Origin: Candidatus Omnitrophota bacterium
GTDB lineage: Bacteria; Omnitrophota; Omnitrophia; Omnitrophales; JACROU01
Assembly (NCBI GenBank): GCA_029261035.1
Contig: JAJDCD010000012.1
Location: 94,776-158,775 of the forward strand
DNA: 64,000 nucleotides
Direction: 5' to 3'
Positions 27,301 through 38,100 of this stretch are shown piece by piece; position 1 is the first letter of the stretch, and each line of letters begins with the position of its first letter. The translations under genes were made by a program, and so were the position numbers. Below the pieces are notes generated by a model, which made no database searches, was not told where the DNA came from, and worked only from the letters and a program-made list of their open reading frames with translations.

Positions 27301-28872
27301 CATAGATTCCAAATAACCCTCACTCTTCAACTCACCTGAAATCTGAGGGGTCAACCGCACATAAGACATCTTCTTATCCTTAGCAAATTGCTGTACAGCC
27401 TCAGCGTGATACCCTCCCGTAACTAAAATAGCTTGTCGGGCACCTTTATCTTTCATATACCTTTCAGCATGATTCAACATAAACACTTCTCGTTCTTCAG
27501 CTCCAAGATAAAAATTCATTGCCGCGTCAAACACGTTATTAAAGAATGAAATATCTTCAAACACTTGCCTTTTTACTCTTTTTTCACTATTTAGTTTTTC
27601 TAATTGATTTACTATTTCAGAAGGTTTAAATCTCAACAAAGCTCCTGCATCTTCATTTAACCATTGATATTCATCGCGTGTTAATTGAAGGGTAAATATT
27701 TTTTCTAATAACCGAACGTTTTCCAATAAGATAACTATCTGCTCTTCCATTTCATTCAAAACTAAAGACTCTAAAATGAGTCCTTTTATTTTTTGGATTT
27801 CCTGAAAAAATGGAGCTGATTCCATCTCCGATTTCAAGATTTCCATTTGAATCAACTTCTTTAATAGAGGAAAAGACTGAAATGAAAAATCCTTAGGCAG
27901 CTCTTTGAATAATCGTTCAAAAAAAGGTCTAAGCACAGCTAACTGACTTTGAGACAATGTGCCCTGAGAAGACGCTTTCAAAGAAAGCAAAGTCGCATTT
28001 AACTCATCACCTAAGTTCTTACTTAACTTAAACGATGAAGTTTCTTTCAAAAAGCCTTGAATCTCATTATTTAGCTTAGACGCATTCCACTGACTCTCAA
28101 GTTGTTTCATGCGAAAAAACCGAATAAGCATGGGCCATTCTTTTTGAAATTCCGCTTTTTCTAAATCAATATTTAAACGTTCGAGTGCAACTTCCTTCAA
28201 AAGTGAAAGTTTATTGATAGAACTCAAATCAGCTTCATTTTTAGAGGACATAAGATCTGAAAACTGCTTTAAATCCGTATTAAGATAATGAGGGATAAAA
28301 GCTTCTAATTGACGTTCTAATTTTTTAATGAAAGCACCTGTCGAAACAGACTGTCTCAAGACAAACTGAAAATCTTGGCGGTTTTTCCTGTAGTTCAAAG
28401 AATCTTCAATGCCGTAGGCGTTTAACTCACCCTTAGAAACTTGATCTAAACGATCTAACAAAAAAAGCTCCGGTCCTGTCAACTCTGCTTCTTTCATTAA
28501 TTTGTCTGCAAATTTCAAATTCTTTTTAGGACTTTCAGGAAAGAAGTTCAAGATTTGAGGGTCCAACTTTTCAATCCCCCCCTCTAACAACATTAAATCC
28601 ACTCCTTTTACATCCGTTAAATACTCAATCATCGATTGGATATTTTTTTCAGCTTCATAATGTCCATGGGCGCTTTGTATATGATAAAGAGTAGGTGCCT
28701 CTGGAATACTAAAAATAGATTCCACAATTGCTGTATCTTGAGGTAAGCCTAATAATTGATTTGTAGGTGCGCTCTTCAATTCAGGACGAACAACTTGTGT
28801 CCAAGCCAAAGAAGTAGAAATAAAATTTAATAGAATGAATATGCTAATAATTTTTAGTGTTAATTTGTACAT
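24385..28872 (-). CDS. Secreted TraB/ChaN-like plus beta-propeller protein
   Basis: The product is 1,495 residues. A signal peptide (core IISIFILLNFIS, likely cut after SLA at 23) leads to a TraB/ChaN-like domain (about 60-500). That domain shows YHIQSAHGHYEAEKNI, LMLLEGG, YGIED and AILVTGGYHAEAVQ, all paralogous to the start of the 5,516-residue neighbour. After a Gly/Asn/Ser linker come WD40/YVTN-like blades (about 610-1050), with repeated SPNEKYIAY, SADGKYLVVHY and SANGQYLSAG motifs. A basic Ala/Arg linker and an alpha/beta C-terminal region follow, ending RIMIAA. The frame opens at TTG 28926, but that codon is inside the likely promoter -35 box. ATG 28872 with AGGAG ten bases upstream starts a proper signal peptide. 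Exported location is likely; function is unknown, perhaps a partner of the neighbouring giants. Confidence 0.85.
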   Translation of the reverse strand: MYKLTLKIISIFILLNFISTSLAWTQVVRPELKSAPTNQLLGLPQDTAIVESIFSIPEAPTLYHIQSAHGHYEAEKNIQSMIEYLTDVKGVDLMLLEGGIEKLDPQILNFFPESPKKNLKFADKLMKEAELTGPELFLLDRLDQVSKGELNAYGIEDSLNYRKNRQDFQFVLRQSVSTGAFIKKLERQLEAFIPHYLNTDLKQFSDLMSSKNEADLSSINKLSLLKEVALERLNIDLEKAEFQKEWPMLIRFFRMKQLESQWNASKLNNEIQGFLKETSSFKLSKNLGDELNATLLSLKASSQGTLSQSQLAVLRPFFERLFKELPKDFSFQSFPLLKKLIQMEILKSEMESAPFFQEIQKIKGLILESLVLNEMEEQIVILLENVRLLEKIFTLQLTRDEYQWLNEDAGALLRFKPSEIVNQLEKLNSEKRVKRQVFEDISFFNNVFDAAMNFYLGAEEREVFMLNHAERYMKDKGARQAILVTGGYHAEAVQQFAKDKKMSYVRLTPQISGELKSEGYLESMLESRKSPVVVSQISDVLKLQSQRALILQGKSPDYFRGRLESALTQSLGSGVSLAASLGGNGNGSNGNGSSWFDAFTDSQSVDAALEVLKRSSLGSSKPTEKVSFSKDGSIAFVSYRDNTAVAFDVLSRKQLPINFGSQVQLGEVSPSGNLIVVKSFTSTDVYHVKTGVKVVRGMSSSAVGFKFSPNEKYIAYTTHVRTGGDSSKQSADLYNVDSGNKVVLEGVSLTAGGLEFSDSGNLLIVYQDRASDQAYQLENDIATNMSSELGSDVLSVNFLGDTDMAFVRYRNNESKVVDLTFGFEREISFDLHARRAMISADGKYLVVHYTYFDENREAKNYEKIYDFSKGEDISSQFGFDFSGVYRAVFSLKGEYLFVGRRDFASGQVQYFFEVYRLIDKVKVRTFPIHLTGVPVFSANGQYLSAGNAKTTDSNYGSEVLIDLRSGKITTLKGVDGYSAKIEFSEDSSLLYFKKDRVGVLETKTGQNISGIVGGAMSSFAILQNRFVVASSSGAVDVKILDLQALKTNPIFKKAIRSFGNDFSDAFNQLIQLVASEKIKTRDQLSAFLIAFPSLKNLNYTDKTKAFNRILKAVAERRLTVPTNRDELQDFVDYAVGINDLELETAADARAAKPRVSRARREAPPRVVKKGGFFSRFVSGSGSSLGSSLVELESNPLSARISDEDLLAARRVTVDLMDGVLGANTKVAERLYAELFPSQSPALVTQNLVNVLENTDSGIESLGFDVVKLKSFFSSLVDKSFGVVAIPLSGKTSLDDLIGEMESLKLILKNQPNKVIVFVSSEAVYGDVREMLYSTYDERVFLFESTEGIAGFLPNLYLGQFNNLGESNAKLAKLFSSKSRELAKKVLGKLPTMWLPKSSLVVAPKQNFEDNMLLGQTSRQFHQKNYPGISSKDLFSAHLLYGLLLSSQGTSLLQDRIPEELKIEMRGNQYFIQFNSQFIDQIMDLIQATRRIMIAA

Positions 28873-29181
28873 ATATATAAGTCTCCTAAACGACACTATT
28901 TTCCTTCTAAAGCAAGTATCTGTCAAACCTTAACATCAAATTGTAAAACAACCTTTTATTAAGTCTTAACCCTTTGACATGAGCTTTTAAAGCTACCCTA
29001 TGGGTGGGGAAAATGCAAATGAGGTTTTGGGTGAAAGTTACTTGCCTGTACAGAGTGACTGTCACTGGCCTGTGCTTGCACAGAGCTCAGTGACTGTCAC
29101 CCCAACTAGCTTGGTGATAGTTAACGCGTTGTGATAGTGACAGTCACCATGCTCTGCGGGGTCGCAGGCTGGTGACAGTCA
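28873..29181. other. Intergenic region, 309 bp
   Basis: No coding sequence is seen. It holds the ribosome-binding site and candidate promoter of the 1,495-residue gene near 28,880-28,926. The right-hand half contains four exact GTGACWGTCAC palindromes, one degenerate copy at 29113-29123, and a small CTGTGC-TT-GCACAG stem. Confidence 0.7.
28898..28926 (-). promoter_or_regulatory. Sigma-70-like promoter for the 1,495-residue gene
   Basis: TTGACA (28921-28926) is a perfect -35 box. GAAAAT (28898-28903), 17 bp away, matches four of six -10 bases. Predicted start is about 20 bases before ATG 28872, just ahead of AGGAG. It implies that the gene is transcribed separately from the giant gene upstream. 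Confidence 0.5.
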
Positions 29182-29182
29182 C
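29055..29182. repeat. Four GTGACWGTCAC palindromes after the giant gene
   Basis: Exact copies lie at 29055-29065, 29090-29100, 29137-29147 and 29172-29182. The last overlaps the stop codon of the giant gene. The two left copies read GTGACTGTCAC and the two right ones GTGACAGTCAC, so they can pair as nested hairpins in the 3' end of the giant transcript. The motif recurs at 1289-1354. Confidence 0.85.
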
Positions 29183-32100
29183 TATGCGGCTCTTTTAGCT
29201 TTTGATTTGGCCTTGAATTCTGCCAAGAATTGATTGGCCAGTTTAACGACATGACTGAAGTTCATCACGATTTGATTTGTTTCAGAGTTGTAAATGCCTG
29301 CTAGCTCCCCAGCTGTCAAAGCACCCACTCCATTTCTGGATAAGTAACGGCCTGTTTCGAATAAGAATTTGTTAATCAATTGTTTTTGTTCATTACTTAA
29401 ACGACTATCCACACCTTTTGTTTCTTGATAGAGAACAGAAATAACTCCTTCTTGACCATCCGCTCTACTTACATGAACTACATTCTCTTCTCTAGCACCT
29501 TTCTTTACAAGATTTTTAATGGTATCTGAAACAGCCTGACTTGTAATATTAACAACAGCAAATCCGGTACGTCCTACCGCTGTGGTTAATAACGGATGGT
29601 TTTTAAAATTCTCTTTTAATTGAGCTGCTAAAGCAGGATCTTCCACATGAATAAAATGCGCTATTCCCGAATCTACTGTCAATGGATCGATCAAGCGTTT
29701 AAAGGATGCTTCACTATCCACCTGCTGGCTATTCGTCACAAATCCTTGATCTTTAATATTCGGAGCTGGTGAAGAAGCTGCTAACGCACTTACAGCTATT
29801 GCATTTTCAACCAATTTCATGGATACCCAATCGGTTGCACCACTATAGTGAGTTCTTAGATACTTACTTGCAGCGTTTTGTAATGTTAATGGTAATGTAG
29901 AGACAAAAGGAGCTACACCTTCGTTGAGATAATCTTGTGCGGTGTCATTCATTCCTCGAAGAGCCATACGAATAACTGGATTATCTAAATCTTGATTCTC
30001 AATAGCCTGTGCTAAACGTTGATTGAAAATTTCTAAGAATTGGGCCAGATCGGTATTACCTAATTTTTGAGCTGCCAATTGAGTTCGCTGGTAAGCGATC
30101 AACTCATCTGTAGCTGCTCTCAAAACTAAGTTATCAATACTGGATAAGGCCTCAATGTTTTCTAAATGAGTTAATTCATGAATTAAATTGATAGCTAATG
30201 CATTTAGGGCTTCTTGATCTCCTGTAGCTGCTCGATCCACAATCAATTGATTCAAGACAATGGTTCTGTTTTCTAAATCAGCATAGGCTGCTACCCCCGT
30301 TAGTGCTGCATCAAAGTTTTCAGAACGAATACTTCGAACAATGGATGGGTCAATATAAGCTCCAGCATTTATTCTAAGTGCTTGTTCCAAAGCTTTTGCG
30401 ATAACTCCCTTATATTCTTGCATTTCAGCCGGCAACACGGAGTCTAGTAGTGATTTCATCTGATTTTCCGTTTGGAAAGCCCCCAAAATGGTTTGCCCTG
30501 GAATCGTAGCGGCACCCAAAGATCTAGCTGACACTTGAGTCATAAAACTCGTTACATCCGTCATTGGAAGCGTAAGAGATTTAACTTGATCATTCACCTC
30601 GGTTATGACGGTCAGTTCTTCTGCTCTTTCTGATTCTTCTTGTCCTTCAAGGGCACTGATAACTTCAGCAAAGGTTTCCCCGATTGCCTCTGGGTGTTCT
30701 CGTTTCAGAGCATCAAACTCATCCGCACTTAAAGTTGGCAATGCTTTATAAGGTGCCGATAGCTCTGTTGAAATAGCCTGTACTTTCTTTCCGCCCAAGA
30801 CTTCTTTTGCTTGCTCATTAATCTGAGCTTCTAAAGATGCTATCTGACTCTTAAATCCTTTAAGAACTGGCTCAACCTTCAAAGCTTGAGTTGGATAATC
30901 ATTAACAAAACCTTGAAGTTCTTCAATATAATCTTTGCCTAATTGAATCGCAGTTAAACTATCACTACTTTTCATAGACTCTTTTACTTCTGCACCTTTT
31001 TTCAATATATTTCTTGCCGCTATAGCATCTGTCGAAAATTCCATGCGACGAGGAGCTCCTTTATAATTCACAACAATAGAAACGACAGCTTCGTCTCCCT
31101 GGGCTAAAGCTTCCGTTAAAATTGTGTTTAATTCGGGAATACGTTTAACAGCTTCATCCACACCTAAATCTAATGATGGGATTGCACTTACAGATTCTGA
31201 GCTCGTAGACGCAATCACCGACTCCACAGATTCAACCTTTTTATCTCCCAAAGAAGCTAAAACTTCAATCTCTGGAATTTTAATTTGAGCTATCTGTATG
31301 TTTTTAGATTGTATCTCTGCTTTAGCAGCTGCTAACGTTCTGCCAGAAAATTGACCGTCTACAGTAAATCGATTTTTAACCTTTGCTTGTATCGATGAAA
31401 AACCATATTGATGGAAAAGGTTCTGTAGAATTCCTCTGTCACGGTCCGTCACAAAAGTTTTTGCGAAAAACTGTTCACCCTTTGTCATTAATTCAGGATC
31501 TAAATCAATATCTTTCTGAGAGTAATAAGCTAAAATTTCTTCCACCACTTGCTCTTCAGTGTATCCACTATTCAATAAATCTTTAGAAGCTTCTTCGTAA
31601 CCATCCAATGTCTTAATCACATCTATAATTGCTTCTCTTTCTAAATCAGATAGAGAGAAGAAAAGAGCATGATTTGTTTCATGAAGCACATTTTTACGCG
31701 CTTGTTTAAATTCCTTCAACAAACCTTTGTTGGCACTAATGTCTTTACCTAAGGCAGGAGAAAAAGAAATAGTCCCTAACCCGTTGGTTTCAGCAAATAA
31801 TTTCATAACTAATTGAGAACCTTCATAAATATTTGTCTTTAATTGGGTTACAGCTTTACTTTCAGCTTCTTCATAAGTCATCTTAGGATTTAATGAAAGT
31901 ATTTCTTTCGCTAACTTAGCAATAAAAGCTTCTATTTGAGGATTAGACAAATCCAATTCCAATTCTTCAGCAGAGTCTTTTGTTGCAATTTCATAATACT
32001 TAGCTCTCTCTTTTGGATTCACAAAGAAACCAAGAGCATTTTCAGCATTAAATTCCCACTGATTATTAATATAAAGCTGTGTATAAACGAGCTGCAAGAA

Positions 32101-35100
32101 GTCCTCTCTATTCGCTTCTTTATCTACGACAACAATATTTTCTAAGAAAGCATCTATAGGATCTTGAGGATACTCACTCGATAAAATAAATTTAATTTTA
32201 TCCGCTCCTTCTTTATCCACTTTTCGAGCCAAGCTAGCCATTTCTTCAGCTCGAATAACTTTCATAACAGGTTTTCCATCTTTTCCTTTTGTAGCCAAAT
32301 AAACATCTTTACCTTCTCTAGCTTGCCTCAACCAACTATTCACATTACCAATCAACCAATTTCTAATTTCATTCCCTAATTCTTCTAAGTCTAAAGAGAT
32401 CTCTGTGATTTCCCCTAACTTGTTGCTGGCTTCCATAAGCACAAGTGCTTGATAAGGATTTTCAGCCCCTTGACTCACAAGCTTTTCTGCCAACGTTTCC
32501 CCTCCCAAAATCTCACCTTGTGCATAAGAAGAAACAATCCCTTCCAAGACATCTTCTAATTTTTGTTGCTTAGAGGTCTCTTGCTCCACTCTCTTATCAT
32601 GTTGAGAACGCATTTCATTATGCTCAACAACTAATTGAGTTGCGTGCTGTAACACCATCTCTCTTAAAGAGGTCTTTCCTTTTCTATTTGCTAATTGCTT
32701 TAATTGAATCTTCCAATCAACCCCTTCTTGACCTTGGCCTAGCTGAGTTCGAGCCACTTGAATAAAATCACTAAGGCGATGCGTTGAAATATCATTTTCA
32801 GCCGCAAATGCTCTTGCTTCATCCATCGTTCTATTAAAAGCATCTCTTCCAACAGATTCAATAACTTGGGCGTCCTCTCTAATCGTTTGCAAAACTTCTA
32901 TTTTTCGTTGCTTCAATGTTTCTGCTGACGCTCTTTGAGACTCCGGTAATTTTACATTTTCTTCATCCATTACTTCTAAAGCGGCATATACTTCAATCAT
33001 TTTTCTATCCGTTGGATCCACGACTCTTTCTTTACCTATTTGTACTCTTAAATTATCTGAATGAGGTAATGCCTCACCTTTCTCAATTCTTTCCAACAAG
33101 AGATCCAAATCACGCGTTTCTACTGGGTCCATTCTTCGAACCAACTGTTCATAAATCACTTCCCTTGGAGCTAACCAAGAATCATCCACACTATCAACAA
33201 AGTGCCATGCGTAATACTCTCCATCCACCAGTTGATTAATGCGTTTTCTAATACTGGTTTCATCAGAGGTACGTCCAAACTCATCTCTATTAACTAACTG
33301 AGCCGCAAAAATACGGGCAATATTTTCAACTAAATCTTTCTTTCCAGGTCCAAAACGAACCATATGTCCTATCGTTTCTTTCCAGTCCACAACTCCAGGT
33401 TTTCCTAACCCTTTATTCAGAGCTAACAATTTCTTCTTAAGATCTGCACGGTAAGATGCTGTTAGACCAAAACCGTCCAACAAACGATCCCGATGTTTCA
33501 ATAGCAAAGAATCTCTTAATACTTTTATTACATCGCTGCTTTCAATTCCGTTTTCACTTAAAAGCTTTACTATTTCTTTATTTGCCAATGGAGACTTAAG
33601 GAAATTACTTGGATCTGTTTTGCTCATTCCTTTTTCTGTACTGATAAGAAAATCATGCAACATTCGTTCTGAAACCTTGCTATTCTCAGACAATTGTATT
33701 GCTGCCTTCGATTTAGGGTCTCCAGACTCTGCTTCCTTTAACTCAATTTTATGAGCGGTATCAAACACAACTAAATCCTGCCCTGGACCCGAGTGAGAAG
33801 TGATTTCCTCAGCAACTTCAGAAGCAAAATTTCTTTTAATATCTGCCAAAACACGTGGGTCTCTACCTGAAGTTCTATATTGAGAAACCATTTTTTCTAA
33901 GTAATGGATAAAGAAGCGAACTTCTCTATTTCTACCTGAAGCGCCAATCGCACTGGAGTCACGACCTTCATCTCCACGATTTCCAACAAGAGCTAATGAG
34001 AAATTAGAAGCAATACCATAATCTTTAGCTGCACTGAAGAGTCCATTTGCTCCTTGATTACTGGAAACCAATACCTTTAATTGCTGAAGAGCCTCTTCTT
34101 CACGACCCGCCTCTGTAGGAATATCTTTATATGGATCAAATAAGCTAGCTCCTAATCCCTTTTGAGCATAAGTTCTAGCTGCAATCGCTAATCTACGAAT
34201 TGTTTCTCTATTCTGTTCTGTAATAGACTCTGTTCCTTCTATAATTTGTTTTAAATGAGAACCATGCTTTACGTTCTCGTCTAATTGAATCGCTCTTGAA
34301 TTAGCTTCAGAACCATACTGATCAACCACACCCTGATACAAGTCATAAACCACCTTATAATCTCCTGTTAACTGATTAGGATCAAAATAAAGTTTATCTG
34401 CTTGATAAACACCACTTTCCGCTTCTGCTTTCTTTTTATCTTTAGCTGTCAATTGTGACTGAAGCTTAGGTGCTATCACTTGAATCTGTTTTAGTTGTTT
34501 TTTCAAGAAAGCCTGCATTGACGCGTCTTGCTTAATCGCATTTTCAAAATCTTGCCTTGCCAAGACAAAATCACTACTGGATACCGCATCATCTTCTTTA
34601 AGTGAAAGAGCACGGTCAAAAAAGATTTGCCCTCGAGCTGCATAAGCTTCTGCAAGTAGCTTTGCGCCTAATTCGGACTGTATTTCTTTTCGATCCAAGA
34701 AATTAATCGCATCGGTATAAGCATTCAAAGCAGTTTCAGCCAAAGTATTCGCTTCTGCTTCTTTTCCACTCTCTCTTAATACTCTAATTTCTTTGTCTGT
34801 ATTTTGAGCTATTTGTAGAGTTCTGATTGTACCAATTAAAGCTTTTTGATTAGGTTGTGTATTCGTAATCGTCGCAATATTCAAGATACCCTCTAAAATA
34901 GAGTCGAAACTCGAGGTATCTGAAACAGCAAAATTTCTTCGGCTCACAAGATCTTGTAGTGGCGTTATATCCTTTTGAATGAGCACATTCAAAATATCTT
35001 CCACGCTAAGTTCATGTTCTGCTTTAACTAATGAAAGAGCCGCATTCAACATCTGAGCTTGATTAAAGAAATCCCTTCTCATTTTGGCAACTTCTATGTT

Positions 35101-38100
35101 TCGAGCTTCATCCTCTACAGAAATCAAAGTATCTAAAGAACTTAAAAGAGCTCTTAATTCTTCCTGTCTCTCAGCGTCAGACTCCTTCTTAATACTTGAA
35201 TTAAGATGATAAATCAAAGCACTAACTACACCCTCGCCATCTCTATATCCATGAGTCTGAGATTGTTTAAGAAGCTTTCCAAGGCCTAAAGCCGTGTCCT
35301 TATTTAAAGTGGCTATAGACAGCAATTGTTTAATAGACAAGTCTTTAGCTGTCGCTGCTCCCATAGCGACAATAGCACCCTCTTTAGATCCGTCCTTTAA
35401 CCCTTTACTGATATCCACTATTTGCTCTTTTGAGAAATTAGGATTCACCAAAGGAAGAATGTCTTCTATCTGAAGTTTAAAATCTTTTTGTAATTGTTCT
35501 AAGAAATTAACTGTTAGATAATCCTGAGGTGGATAATTTTCCATCAAGTAAGTATCTATATACTGATCAATCATGTGATCATTCCAACCTTGACGCTTTA
35601 ACTGTTTTTTATATTCTTCTCTAATTCTCAACTCAACTTCATATTGCCTAGCTAGCTCGTTATCAAATCCATTGAGTCGTTCTAAAAATTCTGCTTCTGC
35701 CGTCTTTTTATTATTGAGCTGTCTTCTTGCTTGGATAAATTTAGGAAGTTCAAAAGCAACAGCTTCTCCTTCCTTAATCTGCGTCGAACTTTCGTCCAAA
35801 ACACTCAATGTAATCGATTCTACACCTGTTTTGTTGCCGTCATATCCAGAGTTCACTGCGGAAGGAGTCACTTTAACTTCATACTCCACACCTGCAATTG
35901 TAACCTTAGTATCTTTACGGGGTTCTAGAACAACCCCTTTATAACTGTAATGACCTGTATCTGAATTGAAATCAACTTCAATAGTTGGTTGTTTAGGGTC
36001 AGGAGTTTTAATCTTCTTTGTCTCACCGGCAACAACCTTCGTTGTACTTTGAATCGTACTTGAAAACTTAATTCCACCTGTCTTAGTATCAGGAGAAGTT
36101 GTAATGCGATACATTCGGTAGACTTTTCCTCCTACTGTTTTATATACACCCCCATCTTCTATATCATGATCCCCTTTCTCTTCCTGCCAATAGTCCACAT
36201 TGCTCGTCTGATCCACTGGAACCGTAACGGACTTCCCTAAGTCATCCACGATAATGTAATTACCTTTTCCATCTGGAGTTCCCATAACCGTAGGGGCTTT
36301 TGTAGAATCTTTAAGGTCTTTTGTTGCTGCAATAAGCTGCATTAAACTGTCTTTTAATTCCTTCGATTTAGAGGAATCTTCTGCTAATAAATATTGCTGA
36401 TAGGCTTTTGAAAGAATTTTCTTTTGAGCTCCATCAGAGGTTGTTTCGATTCTTTTTAATATTTGTTGATTAAAAGCCTTATCTCCTCCCAAAAAGCCGT
36501 TAGCAAAACTTCGGTCTCCAATAACTACTTGTTTAAAGCTAATATCCGCCCCTCTAATTTTCTCGATCAACCTTTCTCCATAGCTCAAATCATCAACTTG
36601 ATCAATATCACTTGGACGTTTCTTTAATTCAGAAATTCCTGGTAATAGATTAACCAAAGGAAGAACAGCAATGACTTTACCCAGACCTACTAGGACTCCA
36701 CTAACTACAGAAGAAGCCACAAAAGCAACGGGCTGTATTGCACCCACATTCAAAATGCTTCGGACAGAAACTGGAGCCTGAGAAGTTGTAAATTGTTGGA
36801 ACGCTTGAGCGCGTAAAGCTTCTGGGTTGTTCTTATAGCCTTGAGGGTCGGATTTTCTTACAGATTGAAGTTGTCGCACCAAATCCCCCAATTTGTTTAC
36901 CTTATATCCAGAAAGAGCTTTTCGATTCGTCTCAGAACTCAATAATGAAACAAGATCTCGATGATCTTCAATATTTAATTGTTCCGAACTAACAATTGAG
37001 ATTTTTTCTACTAACTTTTGAGCTAAATCTGCATCATCCAGGTTTGGGGATTCTCTATTTACATCTTTAAGGAGTGCGCTTATTTTAACTTTTTCAGGAT
37101 TCGTAAAGAAACCTTTAATATTATGAACCGTATTCTGATAGAGACGTTTCGCTTTTAGTTTCATCAAGTCTCGAGCTCGTACTCGACGTTCTTGATCCAA
37201 CTGATCTCTATTCCATACATCAAACCCTTCTAAAAGATTACGTTGAATCCATCTTCTGATTTTTGTTTTTTCTGGGGTTCGACTCATACGAAGCTTATCT
37301 TCTAGCCGATCGATGTCTTTATTCAAATTAGCTTGTTGATACTGAAACTTTTCTTGGGATTCATGGGCGTCAACAATACCATCAATCACTTTCCTCTGTT
37401 GTGGATATAATCCCATTTCACGAGTTGGTGTACTCACTTTCATCATTTCTCTCTGAATGATTTTAGCTAGCTCTGCTCTAGAGTTTTTAGCAGATAGGAT
37501 TCTAGCCCACTCATTTGGCTCTACAGCCTCCGAAGGAACAAATTTCTTGAATTCACTAAAGAAAGAATTTAACTGAACAAGCTTATCTAAAGTTTTCTCA
37601 TTTGCATCTTCCGCATTAATAAATCCCATTCCTACTAATGCAAAAGTGAATGTAACGATGTCAGAATCACTCGCACCTACAGGCGGCACTGGAGGAGCAA
37701 CCCCTTGTCTAGAAGAAATCAACTTTCCAAGAGCCTGTCTTAAAGCTTTTTGATTCGCAATTTCTTCTTCTGACAGAGTAACACCTTCTGCTGCTGTTAA
37801 CTGTCCTTTAAGGTGAAGAGCCAATTCCACCATTTTCATTCCTGTTTGGGTCAACAGACCCTCTTGAGTATTATTGATCATCCCTTGACTTAACAATTCT
37901 TTCTGAAGCGTTTTAACCGTTTTTGTATCTAACTGATCACTATTAAAATCAGACAGCGCTTTTCTTTCCATGACTTTAGCCCCAACGCCTCCTGCCTGCG
38001 TTGCTACATCTGGAAGCTGATCCTCTCGAACCCTTTGATTAGCTAAACGCAAAACTTCTGAAACAGTGCTCGCTTCCGTTGTTCCACGTTCTTGCCCAAC

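Noticed and set aside
28873..28926. Longer start (TTG 28926) for the 1,495-residue protein
   Set aside because: The codon lies within the candidate -35 box, and the extension would put charged residues before an otherwise normal signal peptide.
29055..29182. CRISPR array
   Set aside because: The short repeats are palindromic, irregularly spaced and in mixed orientation, with no cas genes nearby.
33700..34060. PP2C-like motif (GNRGDEGRDSSA) in the giant protein
   Set aside because: Only one vague resemblance; the other PP2C metal-binding motifs could not be placed.
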